Assembly: GCA_029168955.1 (NCBI GenBank)
Contig: JAPDOI010000154.1
Location: forward strand, 310,001 to 374,000
Source: Aplectana chamaeleonis
Lineage: Eukaryota > Nematoda > Chromadorea > Rhabditida > Cosmocercidae
Direction: 5' to 3'
DNA: 64,000 nt
Shown here: piece after piece, positions 33,723 through 45,065 of the stretch
Position numbering within the stretch: position 1 is the first letter of the stretch
Layout: every line of letters starts with the position of its first letter
The notes under the pieces: model-generated
The model's database searches: none
Told to the model about the DNA's origin: nothing
Seen by the model: only the letters and a program-made list of their open reading frames with translations
Program-made: the position numbers and the translations under genes

Positions 33723-34221
33723 GGCGACGTTCAGAGTTCATTCGCGGCGCGGCGCGACGTTATGATTCACCTACGTATCGATCAAGCGACGTCGCGTCGC
33801 GCCGTCGCTAGGTGTTTTCGGTGAAGTGGCGAGTTACATCGGGTTTGACGCGCAAATTAGAGTCGTTCGGCGTCGATTGCGTCGCCTTGCATTGCTTCGC
33901 GACGCGGTGGTCGTCGCGCAAAGACAAGCTCGTTGCTGGTTTTCTTCGGAGTTCTTACATTAATGCATCAGAATCTCACAATGAAAATAATAAAACGAGC
34001 ATATTTTAGGACCAATTGCACTGAAACAAACAGGAAAGAACTGTTGCTTACTGCAGTTGAAAATTGCTGCTGCTAGCTTACGCGAAATGGCGTACGCACG
34101 CAATTGCGCGTAATCGCCCAGCGTTCGCACATCGTTCACACCTGAATTCGTACGCGACGCGATTGTAGCGTCGCACTGAAATGCACAATCGCGTTGCTCC
34201 GCAAAAACTCTGAACGCTGCT
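33723..34221. repeat. GC-rich inverted-repeat element (family T)
   Basis: GGCGACGTTCAGAGTTCATT on the left and AAAAACTCTGAACGCTGC on the right are inverted. Blocks of GCGACG and CGTCGC fill the ends. It relates to 5206-5280 and, in inverse, 6150-6235. Confidence 0.55.
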
Positions 34222-34512
34222 TTATGCCTTTCCGCGATACACAGAAGCGCCATGTAAGCCAGTAGGGCGTGGTTTAGCCCTGCCACAGACGTAGCTACAC
34301 GTCAGACGACCAGCCTTGGTGCCATCCAGTGGCAGCCCTACACTTTCATTCTTAGGTTTCCCGCTTTATTTGAGTTCTGGTACATTGCAATCCCTTAACC
34401 GCCACTTCGTAGTGAAGTCACACCGGTATGCACTTGCCGCGCTCTCATTGTCAGCAATCGCACCATTGAGTGACGCTAGCACTGCGTCCGCTTTTCCGTC
34501 GTGGACACTGGA

Positions 34513-34979
34513 GGCAGAGTTCACGACGAATATCACGATCGAGTTGGAGTCAAAAATGGGGTTGTTTGGTGGTGAGTTAACGAGCAGTGATGAAACAGCA
34601 AAGAAAAACGCTCAGACTAAGCTAAAGTAATAGTTTCGATAAGTTAACTAAAAAAGAATAACGCACAGATTTAGGGAGCGGGCGAGTTTACGCGCGCGCT
34701 AATGGCAAAATGTGCGAGTATCGACCATGCTGAACGTGGCGGAGTTGCTTGGCAAGTTGCCATCGTAAACGTCCGAGGCGCCATAAGTTCGTCAGAACGG
34801 GGGGAGGGGCGGGACGGGCTTAGCAGGCGTACTGTGCTTATGAAATGCTTCTTTCGCGGCAAATTTATTCGATTTCTGGACCGTTTTCGCTGCTTTCCTC
34901 GACCCTATCCACTCCAACATCTGCCAGCATAGCGTTTCACAGTGGAAACACGAAAACACAATTTATAGTGATCACTGCC
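34513..34979. mobile_element. Family H2 element, copy H2b, with a coding-like frame
   Basis: The ends GGCAGAGTTCACGACGAAT and TTATAGTGATCACTGCC are inverted. The reading frame FTTNITIELESKMG continues through TSSDETAKKNAQ to a stop at 34630. A second stretch after ATTTAG (about 34680) reads FTRALMAKCASIDHAERG. Both match copy H2a at 20285-20500, with synonymous-looking changes. The 3' part (CTATCCACTCCAACATCTGCC) also matches H2a at the DNA level. The protein is not recognised. Confidence 0.55.
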
Positions 34980-35205
34980 TTTGAACAGCGCGTGGACAGT
35001 TTCCACGGATCTCGGTCTCAGGACCGTCTCTCAGCTATGAAGCTGCACTCGAAATCATTCGATCAAGAGCTGTCATCATTTTGTTTTCTCCTTCCCACAT
35101 GGTTCCTGCATCATTTTGCATCCTCCATCATTCTCTTCATTTTGATCTCAAGTGAAATGAAATCTCATTGATTCATTTGTTCCATGGCAGTCGCTCAGAT
35201 CTTAG

Positions 35206-35692
35206 AGGAAGAGTCCAACAACGGAAACATTTTTAAGTTTTTCTGCTCAACTGGGAGCGAATTTCACGCTGATCACAATGATGTCTCCACAATTCCTCGA
35301 TACCCACTATGAACGGAGTTATGACCCCTCGAAAATTGCGAATTTGTAGAGCGAAACTTTCGTGGACGACTTGTCTCAGGTCCGCGTTTTCACGTCCTTC
35401 ACAACCATCGCACTGGTGTTGGTTGTAATATAAAGCTGAACAATAAACTACAAATGAAAGAGCCTAGATTTTGAATAAAAGTCGCCGCGCACCTAGTCCT
35501 TATTGAGGTTGAGAACTTGTCGATGGGCGCTACCTATTTTATCTTTTTAGGGGGCGTGGTCGACTAACTTCCTCGCTTTTTCTTGCTTATTTGCGCTAAT
35601 TGAGATTTCGCGCTTGGCAGGGTTGCTATCCACGGCGGCAGGAGTATAATATCAAAACTTACCCCTGAGGTCGAACTGTGCCTTTGAAGCAG
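35206..35692. mobile_element. Family H1 element, copy H1a
   Basis: It has a degraded left end GGAAGAGTCCAAC and a right end TCGAACTGTGCC. The interior block AACGGAGTTATGACCCCTCG and TTTCACGCTGATCACAATGATG match the copies at 49476, 50561 and 63372. Confidence 0.62.
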
Positions 35693-35699
35693 TTCTCAC

Positions 35700-36016
35700 G
35701 AAAAAAAAACGGTCTTTAAATCTTCACCTGAAATCGAATGTACCGGGATCATCACCAAAATAATCACAAAATAACGGTTGAAAACGAGCCATAGATAGCC
35801 CTACAAGGCCCTCAAACTCGTACGCGCTATGCCCTTTCCTTGTTGGCAGTTGAGAGAGTGGGCGGGGCGGGCATAGCACAACTAAGTTTCAGGGCCGTAT
35901 AAAACTCTATATAGCTCGTTTTTAGCCTTTCTTTTGTCATTATTGTGGCAATGGACCGCGGCACATTCGATTTCAGAGTAAAAACTCGAAGACCGTTTTA
36001 TCGTGAACACTGAATA
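35700..36016. repeat. Family H3 foldback, copy H3a
   Basis: AACGAGCCATAGATAGCCC and TATATAGCTCGTTTTTAGCC pair around a GGGCGGGGCGGGC-rich middle. The right end TTTTATCGTGAACACTG is of H2 type. It matches 51705-52045. Confidence 0.65.
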
Positions 36017-36427
36017 GTAATTCTACTTGTCACCATTTTGATTTTGGGCAAAAAGCGTTTGTTTCATCTTGCAGCCTAACGTAAGGTGGTTCAGTTGTAC
36101 TACACAGGTGAACAAAAATTCAAGGGTTGCTAACACTGTCAAGGATCCGAGCTTAACGATAACTTCCAGCGACAAGTCCAATGTCCTCAATCTGCATAAA
36201 GTACCCATGGTTCTAATTGTTGTAGGAATGACGAGATAATAGCGAGGATCAAGCTAAAAATAGACACGGGCGGTTATAAAGTCCAGAAAAGAAAAACCGC
36301 CCAGGCATTAGCCCTAAGGACAGCCACATGAAGACAGATGCAGGAAATTTCCGAAGGTTCATCCTTCTCGCTGGTCCTAGAAAAAGTCCATGATGCAGCA
36401 GTTAAAGATACTTACAGGATCTAAATA
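36017..36427. other. Unassigned stretch
   Basis: No gene or repeat is recognised. TA at 36426-36427 is the mariner target duplication. Confidence 0.3.
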
Positions 36428-37722
36428 CTAGGTTGTTCAATAAGTTTTGTCGTTTGATAAGAGAGGGCGTTGCTAGTAGCCCAATTTTTTATGTTTTGTT
36501 GGTACACTCTTCATATGAACATATGTGATGTTTCATTTCAATCTGTCAAATCTTTCTTTGTTTACAAGCCATTTAGTGTCGCCGTGTCTTTATAGCAATG
36601 GAAACGACTGAATATCGTGCAGTGATAGAATTCTTATTTTTGGAATGTGTAGCACCAAAAGAAATTCGCGAACGAATGTTAAAAGTGTATAATGATTGTT
36701 CATCTACAATTAGAACAGTAGAGAGATGGGTTGCTGAATTTAAACGTGGTCGTACAAGCCTTGAAGACGATCCACTTGAAGGGCGTCCAAAAAGCGCATC
36801 AACACCAGAAATCATAGCCAAAATACAGGATATATGGTTTTGGAAGATCGTCGATTGACTGAGAAGGATTTAGTAGAGGCTCTACACATCTCATTAGGCA
36901 GTGTTTGAGCCATATTTTAATTGAAATTTTGGGTTTTAGAAAGCTGTGTGCACAATGAGTGCCGCATTCGCTAACATTGGAACAAAAACACATTCGAATG
37001 CGACTTTCTCAGCAACATTTGGAGCGTTTTAAATAGGATGAAGTGGATTTTGTGCGTAGATTCATCACTATGGATGAGACTTGGGTCTATCACCATGATC
37101 CTGAATCAAAATAAGAGGCTAAAGAGTGGTGTGAACCTGGTTGTTCGCCTTCGAAACGAGTTCGTGTCCGGAAATCGGCCAAGAAGGTTATGGCATCAGT
37201 TTTTCGGGATACGAAAGGATTTTTGTTAGTGGATCACTCGCGAACGGGTAAAACAAATAACTCTGAGTATAATTACAAGCTTCTGAACCAGTTGAAGTGA
37301 AAAATTCGTGAAAAATAAAAAGACCCGGCTTGTAGAAGAAACGAATCCTTTTTCATCAGGACAATGCACCGTGTCACAAGACCATTCTGACAATGGCTAA
37401 AATCCATGAATTAAAGTTCGAATTGCTAGCGCATCCACTGTAATCACCAGATTCGGCCCCCAACGACTTCCATTTGTTTCCAGAACTCAAAAAATTTATG
37501 CGTGGCAAGCGTTTTTCATCAAATGAAGAGGTCATAACTGTTGTGGAAGCGTATTTTGCAGACCTTCCGGATTCCCACTTCAGGGATAGGATCCACAGAT
37601 TGGAGAATCGTTGGAGCAAGTGTATTAATGTTCAGGGAGATTATACTGACTAATAAAGTGTATTTTGACCCATAAAACTGGTGTTTCTCTAGTTGAACGA
37701 CGAAACTTATTGAACAACCTGG
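36428..37722 (+). mobile_element. mariner-type transposon, copy 3 (decayed)
   Basis: CTAGGTTGTTCAATAAG on the left and CTTATTGAACAACCTGG on the right, with TA on both sides (36426-36427, 37723-37724). The length is 1,295 bp, the longest and best-preserved of the three sister copies. Confidence 0.94.
36598..37655 (+). pseudogene. mariner transposase pseudogene, copy 3
   Basis: The start codon is preserved (METTEYRAVIEFLFLE). The N-terminal helix-turn-helix domain and linker are open to 36832, where a 2-base AT insertion in GATATATGG shifts the frame. A further TT insertion near 36903, a TAG at about 37034 and a TAA replacing a Gln codon near 37111 add breaks. The first catalytic Asp is in MDETWVYHHD (about 37075), the second in a QDNAPCH motif (about 37360), and the third in NDFHLF (about 37470), where the usual PSD reads PND. 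Inactive. Confidence 0.9.
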
Positions 37723-37724
37723 TA

Positions 37725-38876
37725 TACCACGTATAACAGAGTCAAAGCATGTAGAGCACGAATAGCTCTCCCACAAGACCCTCACAAAGTAAATGTTCAT
37801 TCTCGCAGCATGATTGCCAACAAAAATGTACCCTATTAGTCATCGGAAAGACCATTTCGACATGATAAACGGTCCGACATTAGCAGAACAAAGAGCACGC
37901 GACCTTTGTCAAATCAGTCCGATCACAACGATTGTAAAACCATGAAAACTGGCTAATCTGCCTAATCTGCAGTGGTCACGCCATTAATCTTGAAGAAAAA
38001 AAAACACTAAAAACGCTGAAAAAAAAACACCGTCCGGAAATACAACGCGTGAAAACCATTGACCAGCCTCGCCCTAAAATGAGGGGAGATTCTATTGAAA
38101 ACAGGATTATTCGCACTGATGAGCTCCAATCAACTTCCGATTGAGAAGAAGCCTAATGATCGAAAGTGCACAGTTTCAGCTAGAGCATGATCCGGATATG
38201 CGAAAGCGTCTACAAGAAAGAATGAAAAATATCCTGTGAGAATAACAAGTATGAATTCAGAAGTACAACTACGTTCAGTTCCTGGCTTGTCGAACATCTT
38301 TGGTCACGGAATTACTTACACAAGCAGCACATGCACAACAGGATGCGTCGAATGTGATTCAGCTCACGACTGCTGTCCATCATGAAAAACAACGCCTTGT
38401 CAGTGGTGTTTGAGTTTTTCAAGCCATCTGGCTCTCTAACCTAATTCCAACCGATGAAGCCAATTCCAAGAATATGCACAACTTCCTTCATGACCAGACC
38501 GAGAAGTTCGTAGGTGGGACGCCAAAAATCCGGATCAACTACCCAATTTTTACCCATTTTCAATCTTATGAGCTTGTGCTCTGGACAAAATTCTTGCTGG
38601 AGTGTTCCATGGTATAGGAAGTGCTTGGGCAATGAATCCTCTAAAAAATAAAATTTCCGAACATCGACCTGTGTTGATTCCCACTACGTTCGAGGTCCTT
38701 TTCATACCTTTTTCGCCGCGACCAATGCCGCGCTTTGAGCTATCGCGGAATCAGGATTTCAGAGTATTAAGAAACTAGGTGGGAGTGAATACCTGACTTC
38801 GTTTCGTAAAGAAATGCTTATGGATTACCCAGTTTGGAAATAGACCCTCGTTTGATGCTGTTACGCATAAGGGGTC
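37725..38876. other. Unassigned stretch
   Basis: No long frame with a domain and no repeat arms are seen. The 63-codon minus-strand frame at 38441-38632 has no match I know. Bases 38690-38755 resemble 42180-42250 (CCTTTTCATACCTTT, CGCGACCAATGCCGC). Confidence 0.3.
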
Positions 38877-39024
38877 GCTTAGGCCCTAGTTATACATACA
38901 TCGGCGATTCGGTGCCGCTGGATTTTGCGGGACGTCGGCGATTGATCAGATTCCGAAATTTACCAATAGCAGACATGCCGCGGAAGCCAGCGGCGGCGAA
39001 ACGCTGGTGTATAACTAGAACCTT
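38877..39024. repeat. Foldback with GGCCCTAGTTATAC ends
   Basis: TTAGGCCCTAGTTATACA on the left and GTGTATAACTAGAACC on the right form an inverted pair. The interior is GC-rich with CGGCGA words. Confidence 0.65.
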
Positions 39025-39245
39025 ATACTCCCGCCACCGAGCGGCGCGGCATAGTGCATTTTTCTAAAAGGTCGTTTATACTTCCGCAGCCGAGCGGCGC
39101 GGCGAAGTGCAATCCTACGCTTTGCCGCGCCGCTCGGAAGTGGAAGTATAAACGACCCCTTATATTGATCACGCGGCGCGGCACGATCTATATCCTAGGA
39201 TTGCACTTTGCCACGCTGCTCGGCGGAGGAAGTATAAACGACGCC
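39025..39245. repeat. Family G palindrome cluster
   Basis: TCGTTTATACTTCCGC and GGAAGTATAAACGA recur. Bases 39071-39156 form one complete foldback around GTGCAATCCTACGC, and 39157-39242 is a half copy with TATTGATCACGCGGCG. The arms hold GAGCGGCGCGGC, giving a much higher GC content than the flanks. Confidence 0.74.
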
Positions 39246-39468
39246 CAATGTGAAACGCGGCGAACACCGCTCCGCGGCAGCAATGATTGAGAAAATTTTC
39301 GTCGCCAGCGCGGTGTTTTCCGCGTTCTATGCCGGGTTTACACTTGCGTCGCAGAGCAAGGCAAGAACATGCTTTGAGTACGGATCGACGCGCGACGCGA
39401 TATCCATCGATTCTCACCGCTGTCGTGTCATCGCCCCAAGCCGCGATGGAAATGTGAACTCGGCTTCA
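39246..39468. other. Unassigned GC-rich stretch
   Basis: Related in base composition to family G. Frames are open on both strands without a domain. Confidence 0.3.
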
Positions 39469-39604
39469 GGGATCGTTTATGTTTCCCTCGCCGATCGGCG
39501 CGGCTAAGTACAGTTCTAAGATATTGATCAAACAGCGCAGTACGATCAATATTATAGAATAGCACGTCGCAGCTTCACTCGGCGGCGGAAGTGAAAACGA
39601 TCCC
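39469..39604. repeat. Family G foldback, copy G4
   Basis: GGGATCGTTTATGTTTCCC on the left, GGAAGTGAAAACGATCCC on the right, with ATATTGATC and GATCAATATT in the middle. Confidence 0.72.
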
Positions 39605-40411
39605 AAGTTTCAAAAGGGGATCCACTGCGTGACTAGGCTCTTCGCCGACTTTCTCTTGAGCTACGAAGTCATCTGTCCACTTCCATCTTATTTCGTAATA
39701 TTTCAGTACGCTGATCTCACCGTAGCCCAAAAAGCGGCATTCGTCGTGGTGACAAAAGTCTGCTAGTGGCCTGCGTTTCTGCGTGTCTTCGGCAGGGAAA
39801 ACATATCCGAAGAACAACTCTGTGTTCGCTATACGCACAAAATGATCAGTAATGAGCGGAGTTCTGATTTAAAATGAATGTTGGAATCCCGATTTCTCAA
39901 GGACGACTAAAAATGAGAAAGAGATGCGGAAATGACCACCCTATTCACTGATTTCTCACATTTTTTGCCATTCTGAATTCCGCATTCTGCTATTGAGAAT
40001 GTCGTTTTTTTCGAAATCCAAAGTCCGTTTTTTTTGGAAAAAAATCGTTCAATCCTTACACCAATCTTGTGAAGCTAAACTCCACTCATGAAAGAAAGGG
40101 GACATGAAAAAAATAGTATCAAGGATCTTATTATAGTCAGGTGCACTCAGGACCACATCAAAATTGAATTTGCTTTACTAACTGACTCTTTTTTTCATTA
40201 AAATTTTATGACAACCGAAAATTCAGATAATATTCCGATATTCAAGCGCTCCAATATAATAGTGATTGTAGTACTTGAAATTTTAGATTTTTTGTATGCT
40301 TGATTTATTTGGTTAATTAAATTTGCGGGTTCCCAATTATGCGCCTTAGTCGAATTATTTTGCAAAAATCGAGACACAAAAAAATTGAAAACAGTCAGGG
40401 TCAAGTACACT
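39605..40411. other. Unassigned stretch
   Basis: AT-rich with no recognised gene. The 87-codon minus-strand frame at 39575-39838 has no domain I know. Confidence 0.3.
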
Positions 40412-40702
40412 TACATTTAAACCTTTGGTTCCTTATTGTGCATTGGCGCAAACTCGCTGCACATATTTTACGTATAACAAAACCTCTATTCCAGAGACAA
40501 ATTACTCTGTTTCTCCGCTCGCTTTTGCGGAGCGAGGGGAGAGGCAGCGAGAAAGTGTGAAGGAGAAAGGGGCGCAGCGTACGTGCGCAGACGCACGCGA
40601 TGAACAGAAACAAATTTCACCACAAAATAGAGGATACATGCACCGAGCTTGCGCTATCGCATAATATAGAAACCAAAGTGTCAGTGTGATCCGTGCTAAA
40701 TG
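40412..40702. repeat. Family D foldback interrupted by family E (copy D4)
   Basis: TTTGGTTCCTTATTGTGC and GCGCAAACTCGCTGCACAT form the left half. GAGCTTGCGCTATCGCA and AAACCAAAGTGTCAGTG form the right half. The family E copy sits exactly between them. Confidence 0.65.
40481..40637. repeat. Family E element, copy E3
   Basis: Left CCTCTATTCCAGAGAC, right AATAGAGGATAC. The body matches E1 and E2 (GCAGCGTACGTGCGCAGACG). It is inserted in the loop of a family D copy. Confidence 0.7.
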
Positions 40703-40708
40703 TATGTA

Positions 40709-40989
40709 CTCTGCTTCTCTGGGTCAAATCCCGGTGCGCAATCTCGTCTCGATACGCTTTGCGGCCGCACTCTCTCGAGTCGGAACAGTTTCCAGCGCCG
40801 CAGCCGCCGATCTGTTGACTCTAGGCGGGTTTTCAAAACTGGAAACTTGAAAAAAAATTAAAGAAAACTGTATCAAAAAGCCACATCGAGTCGGCTTTGA
40901 CGCTGGAAACTCGACCGACTCGAGCGCGTGCGGCCGCAAAGCGTGTCGAGACGCAACTGCGGACCGGAATTTGGCTCAGAGAAGCACAG
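40709..40989. mobile_element. Family B MITE, copy B7
   Basis: CTCTGCTTCTCTGGGTC and GGCTCAGAGAAGCACAG are inverted; TA flanks both sides. The arms contain GATACGCTTTGCGGCCGC. Confidence 0.84.
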
Positions 40990-41154
40990 TACTTACATAG
41001 AATAAAATCAAATTTCTAATCAACTGTTCTGTTAAATAATAATATTAATAATATGCATAATGCGCATGACTGATTGATTTTTTTAGTTTGGATATTTCAA
41101 CAGTATTGTTGTACCCGGGATTATTCTATACTGCACTATATGGTTTATATACTT

Positions 41155-41350
41155 CGGACCGAATTATATTATTCGAAAAATACTCGAATGATTTTTTGAA
41201 TTTCGAATCATTCAAAATTCGAAATTCGAAAATTTTGGTTTTTGAATAATATTCGAAATTCGAATATTTCAAAAACAGACTTTCGAATAATATTCGAAAT
41301 TCGAATATTTTTAAGAGCATATTCGAGTTTTTGAAGTTCGAATAATCGAA
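41155..41350. repeat. TTCGAA-rich low-complexity repeat
   Basis: The sequence is made of ATTCGAAATTCGAA and TATTCGAAAAT words on both strands, so it can fold on itself many times. Similar tracts are at 10905-11010 and 43105-43305. Confidence 0.7.
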
Positions 41351-41854
41351 ATGCACAATCACCATTTGAATAGAAGTGCTTGTTTTTCTATTCAACCTTG
41401 GAAAGCACACTCTATCGAAGCACCATCCTGGCCTATCTACCCCACGCCCGATTTGCCGTTCTCACACGTTTGGATCGTGTGAAATATTGCGTCACCGTAC
41501 AAGGTGCTCCATTGGTGGGATAGGCTGGCTTGAAAGGCCAGCCAATGGAAACCGTTTTTCTCTCGTTTTCGCATTTATTATGTAGCTGTCAGGCAGATAT
41601 GGGCACTACCAGGATTTTAGTTTTCAAAACCCTCCCGTTCCAGAGAAACAGTTACTTTGAACACGGACGGGAGCGATTGAGCTCACTAATCTACAATGAC
41701 TACTCCAAAAACATTAGCTAGGAGTGGTCTTTGCGGCTGGAAATGTTTGGTTTTGCTCAGGCCTTGTCAATTACGATTCGCGAATCACGAGGAATTTGAA
41801 AACTTACGATTTACGATTTACGAAATTAAAAAAATCAGTTACGCGCAGCCCTTC
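41351..41854. other. Unassigned stretch
   Basis: No gene or arms are recognised. Confidence 0.3.
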
Positions 41855-42190
41855 ACGATCGATATTGTAGGATTGCACTTCGCCGCGCCGCTCGGCGGCA
41901 GGAGTATAAACGTCGCCTAAGGTCAATGGTTTACATTGTCGCTGCCATGAGCGATAGTCATGGCATTTAGCACAAATACGGGACCAGCATTGTCGCGTGC
42001 CCGTCGCAGCGACGTGTCGTCGAGGGCTGACATACTGCAAATGTGTCTATGCCTGTCGTTGCCACTGTCGTTGTCACTGTGCAGCGCATTGCCACAGCGA
42101 CGGATTTAAAGGGCGGGAGGCGGTCACTGTCGCTCTGCAGAGCGACGCGACCTCGTGTCGCAAAACTACACTATTGGCCTAACGCCCTTT
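41855..42190. repeat. Family G half copy and GTCGCTGCC-rich palindromes
   Basis: Bases 41855-41912 are a right half of family G (GATCGATATTGTAGGATTGC to AGTATAAACG). Bases 41935-42180 contain GTCGCTGCCATGAGCGATAG, GTGCCCGTCGCAGCGACG and similar words, like those at 61125-61380. Confidence 0.5.
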
Positions 42191-43104
42191 TCATACCTTT
42201 GTTGTCGCGTCAAATGCCGCTCTTTAAGAAAAATGGTAAAACGCGGCGGTGGCGGAGAGAACGTTCTCGATCGTTATTACCGCTATAGCGGCGTTTGCCG
42301 CGCTTTACTGTCTCGTTACCAGTTCCGATCGCCAATCGATTTCGCTAGCAATCTCATGTGCAAAGAAGTTGCCAACTTCCGGCTAATTTTCTAGTAATCC
42401 AAAACACTGGCTTCATTGTAGTTCAAAAGCGGCATTTTTCCGCGGCGGCAAAACGGCGTAAGGGTTTCAAGCTCGAGTGTTCAGCCCTGCCCCTCACCTG
42501 AAGTCGTGCAAGCTTGGCGGCAGCAAATTTGCCTAGGCCGCGCCGTGGCGTAGAAGTAGGTCTTGAAAGCGGCGCTAGGGTCTCGGTGCTTGGGTGCGAG
42601 AAGGCGCTTTCCCGGAAAGGGATAGTGGTGTTCAAGTCTCGCCTGAAGCCAAGCGTCTTGTGCTAAACGCGCGTGACGCGCTTGCAGAGACTATGAATGC
42701 TCCAGCGGCGACGCTATGGCGGAGCGGATTACAATGGGTCCTAACTTTGCCGAGCAAGCAAAATCTGTACTTGCGAACACTATCATAGTAGCAGAAGATA
42801 GCACTTAAATTATTATTATTACCCGAAAAAAACTGAAGACGGATTAATAATGAAAAAGACTAAAAAGTTGTTACTGCCGCCACCATGGCGAAGCGGGCGT
42901 CACGCGCGTGGCGCGCGGGCAAGGCGTCCGGCTATTATTACATCAACGCCACGCCCGCGCGTCACGCGCTATTCATAGTGACGCTTCACGCGTCACTAGG
43001 AATAGCGCCTAGCATTGTGGTAAGCCGATGAATATTTCTACAAAGTGATAGTCACAGTAAATGACAGCTCAAAACTATTTTTTTAAATCCGACTATCCTT
43101 TGTG
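42191..43104. other. Unassigned, partly GC-rich stretch
   Basis: Bases 42895-43000 hold inverted GGCGTCACGCGCG and CGCGCGTCACGCG blocks and are probably another foldback. Frames at 42423-42788 have no domain. No gene is supported. Confidence 0.35.
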
Positions 43105-43305
43105 AATTCGAGAAAATTTATACGAAAAATATTTAAAAATATTCGAAAAAATTATTCGAAAATTTTAAAAGTTTGATTTTCGAATATACTCGAAAATTCG
43201 AAATTCGAAAAATACCATTTTCGAGTTTATTCGAAAATTTGAAGTTCGAAAAATTTGATTTTCGAATATATTCGAAAATTTGAAATTCGAACATTTTTAC
43301 AGTTT
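43105..43305. repeat. TTCGAA-rich low-complexity repeat
   Basis: Same word structure as 41155-41350, with ATATTCGAAAATTTGAA repeated. Confidence 0.7.
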
Positions 43306-43453
43306 TGCCCAAGTATAATGGTTTACTTTTCGCAGATTCCGTTCATTTAATAAAGTGAACTCATAAAATTCTCAATTCACTCAGAATGTCAGAATCGAAG
43401 AACTCAATTTTCGATTTTTTGAAGGGTGTTATTCGAATTCATTCAAATAATTA

Positions 43454-45065
43454 CTGTGCTTATCTGGGTCGAATTCCGGTCCGCAATTGCGTCTCGACAC
43501 GCTTTGCGGCCGCACGCGCTCGAGTCAGTTGAGTTTCCAGCGCCAAAGCCGACTCGATATGGCTTTTTTATACAGTTTTCTCTAATTATGTTTACTTTCC
43601 AGTTTCTAAAACCCACCTAGAGTCAACAGATCGGCGGCTGCGGCGCTGGAAACTCTTCCGACTCGAATGCGCGCGGCCGCAAAGCGTGTCGAGACGCAAT
43701 TGCGGACCGGAATTTGGCCCAGAGAAGCACAGTTACTTGGAATTTTGAAGAGCTCCATATTTGAAAAAAAACACTGCTTGAGGAATCTCGAAATCACAAT
43801 GTGCAAACAGCTTAATCATTCTAAAAGAATTTACTAGAGGTTAATGGAATTCTGAAGCCAGCGTCGAAAATTTTTATTTAGAGTTACGTGGCAATATACT
43901 GTGCTTATCTGGGTCGAATTCCGGTCTGCTATTGCGTCTCGACACGCTTTGCGGTTACGCTCTGGAGTCAGTTGAGTTTCCAGCGCCAAAACCGACTCGA
44001 TATGGCTTTTTATACAGTTTTCTCTAATTATGTTTACTTTCCAGTTTTTAAAACCCACCTAGAGTCAACAGATCGGCGGCTGCGGCGCTGGAAACTTCCG
44101 ACTAGAATGAGCGCGGCCGCAAAGCGTGTCGAGACGCAATTGCGGACCGGAATTTGGCCCAGAGAAGCACAGGTACTTGGAATTTTGAAGAGCTCCATAT
44201 TTGAAAAAAAAAACACTGCTTGAGGAATCTCGAAATCACAATGTGCAAACAGCTTAATCATTCTAAAAGAATTTACTAGAGGTTAATGGAATTCTGAAGC
44301 CAGCGTCGAAAATTTTTATTTAGAGTTACGTGGCAATATACTGTGCTTATCTGGGCCAAATTCCGGTCCGCAATTGCGTCTCGACACGCTTTGCGGCCGC
44401 ACGCGCTCGAGTCAGTTGAGCTTTCAGCGCCAAAGCCGACTCGATATGGCTTTTTTACACAGTTTTCTCTAGTTATGTTTACTTTCCAGTTTCTAAAACC
44501 CACCTAGAGTCAACAGATCGGCGGCTGTGGCGCTGGAAACTCTTCCGACTCGAATGCGCGCGGCCGCAAAGCGTGTCGAGACGCAATTGCGGACCGGAAT
44601 TTGGCCCAGAGAAGCACAGTTACTTGGAATTTTGAAGAGCTCCATATTTGAAAAAAAAACACTGCTTGAGGAATCTCGAAATCACAATGTGCAAACAGCT
44701 TAATCATTCTAAAAGAATTTACTAGAGGTTAATGGAATTCTGAAGCCAGCGTCGAAAATTTTTATTTAGAGTTACGTGGCAATATACTGTGCTTATCTGG
44801 GCCAAATTCCGGTCCGCAATTGCGTCTCGACACGCTTTGCGGCCGCACGCTCCCAAGTCAGAAGAGCTTCCAGCGCCGCAGCGGCCGATCTGCTGACTCT
44901 AGGTGGGTTTTGGAAACTGAAAACTAAGGAAAAGTGGAGAAAACTGTGTTGAAAAGCCACATCGAGTTGGCTTTGGCGTTGGAAACCCGACTGACTGGAG
45001 CGCGTGCGGCCGCAAAGCGTGTTGAGACGCATTTGCGGACCGGAATTCGGCTCAGATAAGCACAG
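43454..45065. repeat. Tandem array of four family B copies with three identical spacers
   Basis: B copies lie at 43454-43732, 43899-44172, 44341-44619 and 44787-45065, with starts 445, 442 and 446 bp apart. The ~167-bp spacers (GAATTTTGAAGAGCTCC to GAGTTACGTGGCAATATA) are nearly identical in all three gaps. This is a segmental tandem duplication of element plus spacer rather than four independent insertions. The first three copies share core orientation; the fourth is reversed. All peptides called across it (LGQIPVRNCVSTRFAAA and similar) are arm translations. Confidence 0.9.

Noticed and set aside
43454..45065. CRISPR-like array (regular repeats with spacers)
   Set aside because: The repeats are ~280-bp inverted-repeat elements and the spacers are identical, so this is a tandem duplication of a transposon, not CRISPR.
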